A DNA stretch of 64,000 nucleotides from Lentisphaerota bacterium (GTDB taxonomy: Bacteria; Verrucomicrobiota; Kiritimatiellia; UBA8416; JAIOPI01). Positions 43,750-52,676 of this stretch are shown here, one piece after another. The DNA is taken from contig JAIOPI010000037.1 of the NCBI GenBank assembly GCA_021413965.1, positions 30,150 to 94,149 of the forward strand, written 5' to 3'. Positions within the stretch are counted from its first letter, which is position 1; the number at the start of each line of letters is the position of its first letter. Made by a program: the position numbers and the translations under genes. The notes beneath the pieces are model-generated. The model had not been told where the DNA came from, made no database searches, and saw nothing but the letters and a program-made list of their open reading frames with translations.

Positions 43750-44745
43750 TCAGACGCGGCGCGATTGCCCCGGACGAGCAAAGACCAGGCCATAGAACCG
43801 TTCGAAGTATTTCATGAACTGAGGGAAGCGCATGATCTCCAGGCGCATCTTGGCGCGCCAGCGGTTATCAAAATGGGGAATACAGGCCTTTAATCCCAAG
43901 CGCGCCTCGCGGCAGAGCGCGGGATTTCGCTGGCGTACGCCACGCCAATAGTCGACCTCGTTCAGGCGATAGAACTTCGGCGCGAGGCAGTCCCGTGAGT
44001 AGAACAGGTTCATGTCGGGCTGATCTGGATACTCCTTGTAAAGCTTTTCGGCGTAGATTTGCCGGCTTTTCACCATCCGAGCCGAGTGCATGGAACTGGA
44101 CGGATGAAGGCGCCACGCCGATAGCGCCTCGTTGACGTACACATTTCTGTATCCGGCCCTGAACATCCGCAGGAATAGGTCGTCATCCTCGTAGCCGGAC
44201 AAACGCTCGTCGAACCCGCCTATGCGGTCAAAGGCTTCTTTTCGTATCAGGGCCGCCGACGGTAGGATGAACATTTCCTCTGAAAGGCAGACTTGCAACG
44301 AGACTTTGGGGTGGGTAGCCGCCAGCAGATTCAGAAGCCCTTGGTTGACGGTTGACCCATCTTCCATCACTTGATCCAGATTGCTGTAGACCCAGCCCAC
44401 AGACGGATCCGACAACAGCGGTTGCATGAGAACGTCGACATGTCGGGGGTACCAGTAGTCATCTTGATCCAGAAGTGCAATGAACCTGGACCTGGCCATG
44501 CTGACACCCTTGTTTCTGGCTGCAGACTGCCCGGCGTTCTTCTGAGTGATGGCAGTGATAGGGACAGGTGATTGAATGTCGCCCAAGATATCCAGGGATC
44601 CGTCCGTGGACCCGTCATCAACAACCATGATTTCGGCCACCTGTACCGTCTGACTGATGACGCTTTCAATTGCCTGACGCAGGAAACGCCGTCCGTTGTA
44701 GACGGGGATAATGGCCGCGACATCTGCCTGTTGTTTCTCGGTCAT
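43750..44745 (-). CDS. family 2 glycosyltransferase
   Basis: The 331-residue protein has VAAIIPVYNGRRFLRQAIES, EIMVVDDGSTDGSLDI, AGQSAARNKGV, FIALLDQDDYWYP (DQDD metal site) and GGFDERLSGYEDDDLFLR. It is a standard cytoplasmic GT2 with unknown sugar. GC content is visibly lower than in the GT genes on either side. Its start is immediately preceded by a GGGGACAGG repeat whose AGG may serve as Shine-Dalgarno, and another shortened copy lies inside the gene at 44561-44568, so it may have been acquired together with the transposase. Confidence 0.9.
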   Translation of the reverse strand: MTEKQQADVAAIIPVYNGRRFLRQAIESVISQTVQVAEIMVVDDGSTDGSLDILGDIQSPVPITAITQKNAGQSAARNKGVSMARSRFIALLDQDDYWYPRHVDVLMQPLLSDPSVGWVYSNLDQVMEDGSTVNQGLLNLLAATHPKVSLQVCLSEEMFILPSAALIRKEAFDRIGGFDERLSGYEDDDLFLRMFRAGYRNVYVNEALSAWRLHPSSSMHSARMVKSRQIYAEKLYKEYPDQPDMNLFYSRDCLAPKFYRLNEVDYWRGVRQRNPALCREARLGLKACIPHFDNRWRAKMRLEIMRFPQFMKYFERFYGLVFARPGQSRRV

Positions 44746-44750
44746 TCTTA

Positions 44751-44778
44751 CCTGTCCCCAATTACTGTGCCTGTCCCC
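44751..44778 (-). repeat. two REP-like CCTGTCCCC copies before the GT2 start
   Basis: Copies at 44751-44759 and 44770-44778 are tandem direct repeats 19 bases apart. Read on the minus strand they place GGGGACAGG just upstream of the ATG at 44745. Confidence 0.6.
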
Positions 44779-44840
44779 ATTTAGAGTGTATTGAGCTTAG
44801 CAGACCGCACATGGGGCAACAATCATCGGTCTCCGCATCC

Positions 44841-47800
44841 TCAGCGAGACAAACGCAATCTGCGTGACCAATACCGTAGTGCACGCCGCCCGACGGCCCC
44901 CATCTCGCGGCACATGCCACGCCAACCCTCTGTCCCGTACACGTGCAGCGGGGCCAACAAATACCCGAAAGCGGTTAACTGTTGCGTCCAAACCTGTGTC
45001 AGCGGTCGCCCCCCCCGTTCACCACAAACTTGATCCTGGTAGTAGAGACCGAAAACCAACTGTCCCCGCCCCGTACCCCCATCCACCGAGAGTCGCGCCT
45101 CTGACACGTCAACATCCGGGTAGGCCCACAGGCCAACCGCATTGCCGGACGCGCCCCCCGGCGTTTCAAACGTCGCCCGGTAGGCCTTCCCGCGCGACAT
45201 CGCCTGCGGCGAAAAGCAAAAACTCACATACGTGTCGTCAGCCATCAGGCTGGCACTCACGCGCACCTCTGCCACGACCCGATCGTCCTCCGACACGTCG
45301 TGGAGATGCATGACGAGATCGCCCGTATGCACGTCCCCCCACGTGCATACCAACACATCAATACGGTGCATGCCGTCGAAGTGGGCCACAAAGGACTGCC
45401 CGATGACGCGCCCCGCCGTCATCTCACCAAGCACCTGGACCCGTCTCCCGCCGTAGAACAGCTTCCGTTCCCAATCCAATTCCCGCCGTCGCCACCCTTG
45501 CACGCCGGCACGAAGCGCCCACCGCCACCCGTGCCGCTCGCGCTCCAAGGCATCCAGACACGCCTTCTCGTGGGCAGGCAGCGCCGCCGTGGCCGGCAAA
45601 TTCGCCGGGGCCGTCCACCTCGCGTGCCCGGTCAGCTGCTGTCCCGAAGGCAACTTCCGGAGCACGATGTCTTCAATATGCCGGGCCGAACGTTCCCACG
45701 ACAACTGCTGCACTTGATCAAAGGCCCGCGCGACCAATCGCTCCCTCAAGGGCTCGTCATCAAGCAGCCGGCGCACGGCGCCGGCGATCCCTTCAGGAGT
45801 GGGATCGGCCAGCAGCGCGTTGCCTTCATGCTCCATCACGCCTTGAACCGTCTCGAGATTCAGATCCACCACGGCGCACTTGCAGGCCATCATTTCCAGT
45901 GGCAGCAGGGAGCAGTTGGTGGACGACAGCACCACGCCGGCCGTAACGGAGGAGAACAACTCGGCCAGTTCGCCCTCCTTCAACACCCCGAGATTCCGAT
46001 ACGGGAACGAAATCGGGGCCACGTGCAGATCCGTGTCCGCGCAGCCAAAGAAGACGATTTCCACATCGGGGCGCCATTCATGCACGAGGCTCAGCGCTTT
46101 GACGCCGAGAGCGAAGAGACGGCGTGGCGTTGACGGTCGTGCGTAAAAACAGATCCGGCGGACCGATCGGGCCACCCCGGGCCGGGGGTAGTAGATGCTC
46201 CGGTCCACGGCCATATCGAATGGCTCCGCATCAGCGCCGTACGCGTCGCGCAGACGCCCGGTGAGCCACTGGCCCAACGTGATGCACGAGTACCCCATCC
46301 GGTAGGTCTGTTCCGCCATCAGGTACTCTTCGCCCATGGCATAAAAGTACGGCTCCCAGTCCTGAACGAAGTAGAACACCTTGCCCGTCGTGCGCTCCAG
46401 CCCCCGAAATCGATATGCCGTTGACCACAGCGTCAGGAAAACCGCATCTGAAGGCGCCAGCGCCTCCCCCGACCACTTGAAGACGCTGCCGTTGATCGGC
46501 GCAAAGTGCCGGCCGATATACGCGCGAAGCTCGATGTCGGTCATGGGCGGCAGGGGGTTCAGCGGAAGCGCCATGACATAGACATTGATGCGATGGCCGA
46601 AGCTGGCGAGCAGATTCAAAATCCGCACGATGTTCGTGCAGCCACCCGAGCCCGGGGTTGGATCCGGGATAATCCAGTTGAGCACCAGCGGCGTGCCTGA
46701 CACCCGCGGTTCCGCCGCTTGCGCAGACGCGCGGCGCCCGACATAGTCCTGTCGCATGGCGTTCAGCGTCTCGACCAATTGCCTGCTCAGCACCTCGGGC
46801 GCATAGTGCCGGATCACCTCCTCGCGTGCCGCGTCACCCATCTTGCGCCGCAAGGCGGGGTCGCGCACCAGTTGATCCAAGCGCTCTGCCCAGGCGTCGG
46901 GGCCGTCGGCCAGGAATCCCGTTTCGCCGTCGCGCATGGCGGCGGCATATCCGGCCGTCCGGCTGGCGACCGTGGGCACCCCGACCACCGCTGCTTCCGT
47001 GAATTTGATCGCGCTCTTGGCTTCGCAGAACGGGATGCCCATTTCGAGGGGCGCCAGGTTGATATCGAAGCCGCTCAGGGTCGCCAGCCACGCCCGCCAT
47101 GACGTGAGTGGGAGGTGCTTGATCCGCGCCACGAAAAGCCGCAGGCAATCCGGCAGCGCGCGCGGATCGTTGAGATGCAGCGGCCCCGCAAGGTGCAGAT
47201 CCACCTGGGGATGTGCCGCCAGGATGCGCGCCAGCGCGCGGCCGGCCGCCTCAAGATCCTTGCGGTGCGTGGGCGTGCCGCTGCCATAGCCTATGATCAC
47301 GCGGTCAGCCGGCCCCGACTGCCGGCGCTGCGCGATCTGGCCACCGCTCTCCGCCATCATCCATTGGCTCAACCCGTTTGGGTGAACCCAGACAGATTTC
47401 CCCAGGGCCCGGGCGCGGCCGGCCAGAAACTCCGAGGACGTGATGACGTAATCGCTGGCCTCCAGCGCCGCGCGATACCGCCACAGGCTCTGGTAATACG
47501 CGGCGACCTCGGCAGGCCGCATGGCGGTTAGCGCATCGACTTGAAAAGCGTGCTCCGGCTCGAACAGCAGGTCATCAATATCAAAGACCACCGGCATGCC
47601 GCGGCTGCGCGCTTCGCGGGCCAACAAGTCGACGAGATTCCCAGCGGCCTCGCGGTAGAGGAGCAGGACGTCACAGCGGCGGAACTCATCGATGTCAATC
47701 GCGCGCTGCCCTTTGGGTCCGGCAACGGTGCACGCGATGCCCGCCAGCGCCAGCTGTTCCTGCTTCTGCAGGACGCGGTATTCAAACGTCGTGCAGATGT

Positions 47801-47846
47801 CGCACCCGGCCACGCAATAGACCGAGAAATCGCCTTCACGGTTCAT
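44841..47846 (-). CDS. 1001-residue tandem glycosyltransferase with C-terminal beta-sandwich-like domain
   Basis: Three parts are visible. Residues about 1-365 form a GT4-like domain (CDVLLLYREAAGN, VFDIDDLLFEPEHAF, VIIGYGSGTPTHRKDLEAA, FCEAKSAIKFTEAAVVGVPT). Residues about 385-740 form a second, WsaF-like rhamnosyltransferase domain (NWIIPDPTPGSGGCTNIVRI, YFVQDWEPYFYAMGEEYLMA, ICFYARPSTPRRLFALGV, LPLEMMACKCAVVDLN). Residues about 795-950 look all-beta (IDVLVCTWGDVHTGDLVMHL, DDTYVSFCFSP), resembling a carbohydrate-binding jelly-roll, and may hold the acceptor. It probably adds two sugars in sequence. It transcribes toward the lower-GC GT2 gene. Confidence 0.87.
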   Translation of the reverse strand: MNREGDFSVYCVAGCDICTTFEYRVLQKQEQLALAGIACTVAGPKGQRAIDIDEFRRCDVLLLYREAAGNLVDLLAREARSRGMPVVFDIDDLLFEPEHAFQVDALTAMRPAEVAAYYQSLWRYRAALEASDYVITSSEFLAGRARALGKSVWVHPNGLSQWMMAESGGQIAQRRQSGPADRVIIGYGSGTPTHRKDLEAAGRALARILAAHPQVDLHLAGPLHLNDPRALPDCLRLFVARIKHLPLTSWRAWLATLSGFDINLAPLEMGIPFCEAKSAIKFTEAAVVGVPTVASRTAGYAAAMRDGETGFLADGPDAWAERLDQLVRDPALRRKMGDAAREEVIRHYAPEVLSRQLVETLNAMRQDYVGRRASAQAAEPRVSGTPLVLNWIIPDPTPGSGGCTNIVRILNLLASFGHRINVYVMALPLNPLPPMTDIELRAYIGRHFAPINGSVFKWSGEALAPSDAVFLTLWSTAYRFRGLERTTGKVFYFVQDWEPYFYAMGEEYLMAEQTYRMGYSCITLGQWLTGRLRDAYGADAEPFDMAVDRSIYYPRPGVARSVRRICFYARPSTPRRLFALGVKALSLVHEWRPDVEIVFFGCADTDLHVAPISFPYRNLGVLKEGELAELFSSVTAGVVLSSTNCSLLPLEMMACKCAVVDLNLETVQGVMEHEGNALLADPTPEGIAGAVRRLLDDEPLRERLVARAFDQVQQLSWERSARHIEDIVLRKLPSGQQLTGHARWTAPANLPATAALPAHEKACLDALERERHGWRWALRAGVQGWRRRELDWERKLFYGGRRVQVLGEMTAGRVIGQSFVAHFDGMHRIDVLVCTWGDVHTGDLVMHLHDVSEDDRVVAEVRVSASLMADDTYVSFCFSPQAMSRGKAYRATFETPGGASGNAVGLWAYPDVDVSEARLSVDGGTGRGQLVFGLYYQDQVCGERGGRPLTQVWTQQLTAFGYLLAPLHVYGTEGWRGMCREMGAVGRRALRYWSRRLRLSR

Positions 47847-48021
47847 GGCGAAGCCCCCGAGATGACGACCGCTTCGCCATCACGACGACATGCCCGGGAA
47901 CTGGTTGCGAGGTGTACAGACACTGAGGGACGGTAGTAAACTTGTAAATCGAGGTCAATGGCGTCCACGTCGGGCTGGTTTTGCCTGTATTCGTGCTTGT
48001 TCAGGGGCCACCAATCCGGCC

Positions 48022-48942
48022 ATGCTGCTGCGCATGGCCTCGACGTCTGTGACCGTCCTCATTCCCGTATTGAACGCGGCACGCTATCTGCCAGCGCTGT
48101 TCGCCGCATTTGCCGCTCAGCAACCACGCCCCCCGGACGAGATCATCCTCGTGGACTCGAATTCGACGGACCGCACCCGAGAACTGGGGATGGCCGCAGG
48201 CGCGCACGTCATTCCCATCGCGCGCTTCTCCCATGGCGGTGCGCGCAACCTGGGGGCACGGCAGGCGCGCGGCGACATCGTGGTCCTGCTGTCGCAGGAC
48301 GCCTGCCCGGCCAATGATCACTGGCTCGCGGAACTCCTGGCGCCCTTTGCCGATCCCCGCGTCGCCGCCACCTTTTCACGGCAGGTCCCACACCCGGATG
48401 CCAAGCCCATGGAAGCGTATTTCTACGAAACGCATTTTCCGGACGGGCAGCCGATCCGTCGCGAAAAAGGCGCCAGGCCCGAGTTGGGCTTTGAGGATGT
48501 CTTCCTCTCCAACGTCAGTTCAGCCATGCGTCGCGAGGTGCTCGTCAAGCACCCGTTCGACGAAGCGCTAATCATGAGCGAAGATCAGCAGTTCGCCCGG
48601 GACGTGTTGAATGCAGGCTTCGCCACGGTCTACCAGCCCGGCTCCGTCGTCGTGCACTCGCACGATTACACATTGGGCGAAGTGTTTCGCCGCTACTTTG
48701 ACAGCGTCCACTCGTTGACTCAGATTTTCCCCAACCACGGCCACGCCACGAGCGCGCGCATCGGGTTGACGTATCTGTTCAAGGAAGCCTGTCACATGCT
48801 GGTCCGCCACCCGCTGTGGCTGCCATATTACGCCGCCTACGTCGCCTCGCGCAGTTTCGGCACGCTGGCCGGTCATCACGCCGACCGCCTGCCCCGCGCC
48901 CTGTTGCGCCGGTTCAGCATGCACGCCTATCACTGGACGTGA
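48022..48942 (+). CDS. family 2 glycosyltransferase (rhamnosyltransferase-like)
   Basis: The 306-residue protein reads VTVLIPVLNAARYLPALFAA, EIILVDSNSTDRT, HGGARNLGARQARGDIVVLL with SQDACPA as the metal-binding stretch and ISEDQQFARDVL-like MSEDQQFARDVLNAGF. These are features of dTDP-rhamnosyl transferases such as RfbF/WbbL. The start may be 48022 or the ATG at 48034. It is convergent with the following membrane-protein gene, with 14 bases between. Confidence 0.88.
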   Translation: MLLRMASTSVTVLIPVLNAARYLPALFAAFAAQQPRPPDEIILVDSNSTDRTRELGMAAGAHVIPIARFSHGGARNLGARQARGDIVVLLSQDACPANDHWLAELLAPFADPRVAATFSRQVPHPDAKPMEAYFYETHFPDGQPIRREKGARPELGFEDVFLSNVSSAMRREVLVKHPFDEALIMSEDQQFARDVLNAGFATVYQPGSVVVHSHDYTLGEVFRRYFDSVHSLTQIFPNHGHATSARIGLTYLFKEACHMLVRHPLWLPYYAAYVASRSFGTLAGHHADRLPRALLRRFSMHAYHWT

Positions 48943-48956
48943 TCAGCCCAGGCGCG

Positions 48957-50570
48957 CTAAGGCCCTGCTGACGGCATGCCCCTCGGGATATTCCGATACA
49001 GCGCAAACGCATACGGGGCGCGAACCAGCCACCTCGATTTAACGAGTTCCAGTTCGCAACCATGCTGGCTCAGCCGGAGCGGGAGTTCACCGGCCGTCCC
49101 CAAGTTGCTGCAGGCGTATTCCACAACGACCAGATCGGCAAGGGGCAACGCATCCCGGTTCCACGGCGTCCGGCCCTCCTGACCCGCAAACGGCAGCGGG
49201 GTGAGCGCGCGGTCCCCGGCCTGCAGGCTGCTAAAGACGTACGTCTGCCAGTAGCCGCCGAGCAGGACGGCGCCGGGGGCCCTAGCTTCCAAGGCACGCG
49301 CGACGTCCCTCAGGCACGCAAAGTCGGGACTCGACCGATTCGGCGGCATGCGCCAGGCGAGCAGGACCACGCCCCCGAGCAGAACGGTGGAACGCACCGC
49401 CCCATGTGAAGTCATGAGACCGGTCCCGCGGTCGACCAGCAGGTAGAGCGCGAGCATGCCGCTCAACGGCGCACAGAAGTTCATCAGTGTGAGATAGCGG
49501 GGGATGTAAAGATTCAGGCGAACATGCTCGAGCAGGACGACCAGCAGCAGATTGAGGACGGCCATGCCAAAGAGTCCCACCGCCAGCAGGGCGGTCTCGT
49601 CCCGGGCCAGCCCGCGGAGGGCCACGCGCGGAGCGGGGCACTGCGGCCGGCGGCGGGCCAGGGCACGAAAGGCCAGCACCAAGATCACGGCCAGTGGCGC
49701 CAGATAGAGGGCCCGCCAGTGCAGTCCACCCACATAGGCCAGATGCTGCGCCAGATTCTCAAGCAAATGACCGCCATCCAGGCGGGCTTCCCAGTGAAAG
49801 TCGGCGCCGAAATGCGCGATGGCGTACTCATGGTAGACGCGCTTCATCGCCACCTCGAGGCTCAGCCCGCAACCGGTCAGAACGAGTGCCCACAGTGGCA
49901 CGAGCCAGCCGCGCCAGGCTCCCCTCTCACGCCGCAGCCGCCAACGCATGACTTCAAGTGCAAACACGACGCCCACGTAAGGAAGAGATGCGATGGAACT
50001 GCAGAGCGCCAGGGACAGAGCCAGCACGTAGCGCGAGCTTCGCCACAGCAGGCAAGGCCACCGCCATCCCGACGCCATGCCGTCATCGAGTTCGAGCACC
50101 CGCCGCAGAGCGTGCCAGGACAGCAGTATCGGCACGAATATCCACGCATAGACCTGGCTCAGATCCAGGAGCAGGTAACGGCTTTGGCGGTGCAGGCAGA
50201 GCGTCAACAGATACGCCAGGAGGACCACATACCGGTCCCGCCGCGCCAGTGCGGCCATGACCCACGCGCCCAGAAAGACCCACACCACCTGCAGCCCGGT
50301 GAGTCGTTCGGGTGACCAGTGAATGGCCGCGACCTGGTGCAGGTACTTGGCCCCCAAGAAGAGCCAGCTGCCCCAGCGGTCCGCCCCGTAGTAATAGAGG
50401 TCGAAGATCGAGAGTGGACGATCGTCGTTCGCCATCAGCACGGGGATGGCGGTGTCGGAGTTGTAGGGCGAACCGTGGCTGGCGCTTTGCGGGCTGAAGA
50501 CCTGTACGGCACGCCAGAGGCACAGCGACCAGAGCAGCACGGCCAGCAGCAACGGCGTGACGGACCTCAT
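48957..50570 (-). CDS. integral membrane protein, GT-C-like
   Basis: The 537-residue protein has an N-terminal span followed by a loop with acidic residues (NSDTAIPVLMANDDRP), about 10 further helices and a short soluble C-terminus with WNRDALPLADLVVVEYACS. Overall plan resembles GT39/GT83-type polyprenyl-sugar transferases, but no family motif was certain. GGGAAG lies upstream of the ATG. It precedes no other minus-strand GT and follows the methyltransferase gene by 53 bases, so they may form a short operon. Confidence 0.6.
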   Translation of the reverse strand: MRSVTPLLLAVLLWSLCLWRAVQVFSPQSASHGSPYNSDTAIPVLMANDDRPLSIFDLYYYGADRWGSWLFLGAKYLHQVAAIHWSPERLTGLQVVWVFLGAWVMAALARRDRYVVLLAYLLTLCLHRQSRYLLLDLSQVYAWIFVPILLSWHALRRVLELDDGMASGWRWPCLLWRSSRYVLALSLALCSSIASLPYVGVVFALEVMRWRLRRERGAWRGWLVPLWALVLTGCGLSLEVAMKRVYHEYAIAHFGADFHWEARLDGGHLLENLAQHLAYVGGLHWRALYLAPLAVILVLAFRALARRRPQCPAPRVALRGLARDETALLAVGLFGMAVLNLLLVVLLEHVRLNLYIPRYLTLMNFCAPLSGMLALYLLVDRGTGLMTSHGAVRSTVLLGGVVLLAWRMPPNRSSPDFACLRDVARALEARAPGAVLLGGYWQTYVFSSLQAGDRALTPLPFAGQEGRTPWNRDALPLADLVVVEYACSNLGTAGELPLRLSQHGCELELVKSRWLVRAPYAFALYRNIPRGMPSAGP

Positions 50571-50623
50571 GCACGTCTTCCCGTGTGTGACCACATCGCG
50601 CGAACTCCACGTCCGTCCTGCGC

Positions 50624-51454
50624 TCAGGCCCGGGGCGAAGCTTGCGTCCGCCCCTCCCGCAGAATGCGCGGCTCTTGCACGGTTTCCAGTTCGTGGGTGG
50701 CCCACTGCTGGGCCGGCGTGGTGCGCTCAACCTTCTGGCAGTGCAGGACCACACGCACGCCATCACTGAACTGGACGCGGCTCTTGAATCCACTCGTTTC
50801 CAGCATTTTGATGAGCCCGACCTGATTGGGCGCCCACCAGTTGGTGATGTCGTTGTTGAGTTCGTCGCCCGGATAGAACTGGGCCAGCGGCGCTTTCACC
50901 AATTCCGGCGACATGCTATCGAGCGCGGTCGTGCTCTGGTCCTCCTTGATGAACCAACGGTCACAAACCTGGGATTCCAGAATCATGGATCCCTTGCAGA
51001 GCCCATGCAGCACGTCAAGCGCCAGCAAGGGATAGCGCAGGTGGTAAATCACTCCGAGGCACAGCACCAGATCAAACTGTCCGACCACCTTAGGATCCAA
51101 GTTATAGATGGAGCACGCGACGTGCTCAACCCGTGAGCCCAGAAGCCTGCGCACCAGCCCGAGGCCCGAATCCTCCGCCGAGCCGCGGTCCACACTCGTA
51201 ACCCGCGCACCGCGCCGTTCACACTCAAAGGCGTAAAAACCTTCCGCCGCGCCAATATCCAGCACCGTCATGCCATCCAGCCGTTCGGGCAGTCCGATGC
51301 GCTGCTTCAGTTCTCCCGGCGTATCCTTGTGTCCCGGCGTGAAAATACCCGGCGCGACCTCGATGCGGTGCCACCAGAAAGGGCGCGTGGCAATCTGCCG
51401 GCGAATCTCGTCGGGACTCAGGGCGGGGCGATCTGATGGGCTGGCGGTGTGCAT
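50624..51454 (-). CDS. SAM-dependent methyltransferase (DUF1698/CmoB-like)
   Basis: The 276-residue protein has RPFWWHRIEVAPGIFTPGHKD, the N-terminal signature shared with CmoB-type carboxymethyl/methyl transferases, followed by motif I MTVLDIGAAEGFYAFE, VTSVDRGS, FDLVLCLGVIYHLRYPLLALD and LILESQ-like MILESQVCDR. In GT clusters such proteins are thought to methylate sugars rather than tRNA. The ATG at 51454 has GAGG seven bases upstream; a GTG four codons earlier is less likely. Confidence 0.85.
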   Translation of the reverse strand: MHTASPSDRPALSPDEIRRQIATRPFWWHRIEVAPGIFTPGHKDTPGELKQRIGLPERLDGMTVLDIGAAEGFYAFECERRGARVTSVDRGSAEDSGLGLVRRLLGSRVEHVACSIYNLDPKVVGQFDLVLCLGVIYHLRYPLLALDVLHGLCKGSMILESQVCDRWFIKEDQSTTALDSMSPELVKAPLAQFYPGDELNNDITNWWAPNQVGLIKMLETSGFKSRVQFSDGVRVVLHCQKVERTTPAQQWATHELETVQEPRILREGRTQASPRA

Positions 51455-51629
51455 GGGTAACCTCACGTCGTTTCCAAACGAATTGCCGCACTTCGGCAGA
51501 CTGACACCTCACGTCAATAGGCGCAAGTCACGCGCCTGACAATGCTAATCTGGGGCATTCAAAATTGACTTCCCCCCCTCGCTGTGCCTACAAACGCCAT
51601 CACGGGCCGTGGAACGTAGCGAGGTGCTT

Positions 51630-52676
51630 ATGACGAATCCTGCAGAAGACTCCGGACTCCATCGCATCGCCCGGATTCCGTTCCTGCCGGCACTGACGCA
51701 TATCGATGCCCGCTTTGCCGCGCTGTTCGCGCGGCTGCAGAGCCTGGAGGATCATCTGCAGCAGCGTATGGTTCAGGATCTGCCTCAACGCCAGGACGCC
51801 CAATTGAACCAATGGGGCGCGCAGCTGACGCGGCAGTTCGCGGACCTGGCGGACCGCGTGCATGCCGACGCCCAGGCCGTCATGCAGACCGGCGCCTTTG
51901 TTGAACGCGCCAGCGAGGCGCTGGCGGGAATAGCCGGAACCGACACGCCACCGGCGGCGGCACCCACCGGGGCCTCGCAGCGGGCGGCCCTGCTGCAACT
52001 GCTGGCGCACGACGGCCCGGTCGCCCAAGCCGGGCTCTGGTTCAATCCACCCGTGGTCCTCCGCAGCAGTGCCCGGGGCTTCGAGCTGGACCAGGTGCAC
52101 GAGCGCATTGTGGAGATTCCGTTTGTGTTCCGCTGCCTGGCCGGCGTTCCTGCCGGCGGCGCCGTGCTGGATGTGGGCTGCGCCGAAAGCACCGTGGCGT
52201 TTTCGCTCGCCGCGCTCGGCTACCGCACCACGGCACTGGACCCGCGCGGCTATCCCCTGTCGCACCCCAACCTCCAGGTCGTCACCGCGAACATCGCGCG
52301 CTGGCCCGGACCTGGAGATGGCACGCTGGACGCCATCGTCTGCCTCTCCACGCTCGAGCACCTCGGCCTCAAAGCCTACGGCGTGGAAGGCGAGAACCCC
52401 GATCTTGACCGCGAAACCATGGCGCGCTTCCGGACCTGGCTCAGGCCGGGCGGCCTGCTCGTGCTGACCGTGCCGTACGGGCGGCCGGCCGTCACCGACT
52501 TTGAGCGCACCTACGGGCCTGAGCAGTTAGACGAACTGCTCGCGACATGGACGGTCACCGAGCGCGTCGTCCTTGCACGGACCGGCAGCGCACTCTGGTC
52601 GCCGCATGCCGAAGCGGCCGGGGACTGGCCCGAGCAACTGCGCGGCGTCGCGCTGGTGGCGGCCCACCTGACATGA
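51630..52676 (+). CDS. SAM-dependent methyltransferase with N-terminal coiled-coil region
   Basis: The 348-residue protein has an alpha-helical first 130 residues (RLQSLEDHLQQRMVQDL, heptad-like) and then a Rossmann methyltransferase: AVLDVGCAESTVAFSLAAL, TTALDPRGYPL, AIVCLSTLEHLGL and WLRPGGLLVLTVPYG. The ATG at 51630 has GAGG six bases upstream. Coiled coils next to a methyltransferase recall WbdD-like chain-terminating enzymes, but no kinase domain is present. Its stop overlaps the start of the next GT gene by four bases. Confidence 0.85.
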   Translation: MTNPAEDSGLHRIARIPFLPALTHIDARFAALFARLQSLEDHLQQRMVQDLPQRQDAQLNQWGAQLTRQFADLADRVHADAQAVMQTGAFVERASEALAGIAGTDTPPAAAPTGASQRAALLQLLAHDGPVAQAGLWFNPPVVLRSSARGFELDQVHERIVEIPFVFRCLAGVPAGGAVLDVGCAESTVAFSLAALGYRTTALDPRGYPLSHPNLQVVTANIARWPGPGDGTLDAIVCLSTLEHLGLKAYGVEGENPDLDRETMARFRTWLRPGGLLVLTVPYGRPAVTDFERTYGPEQLDELLATWTVTERVVLARTGSALWSPHAEAAGDWPEQLRGVALVAAHLT

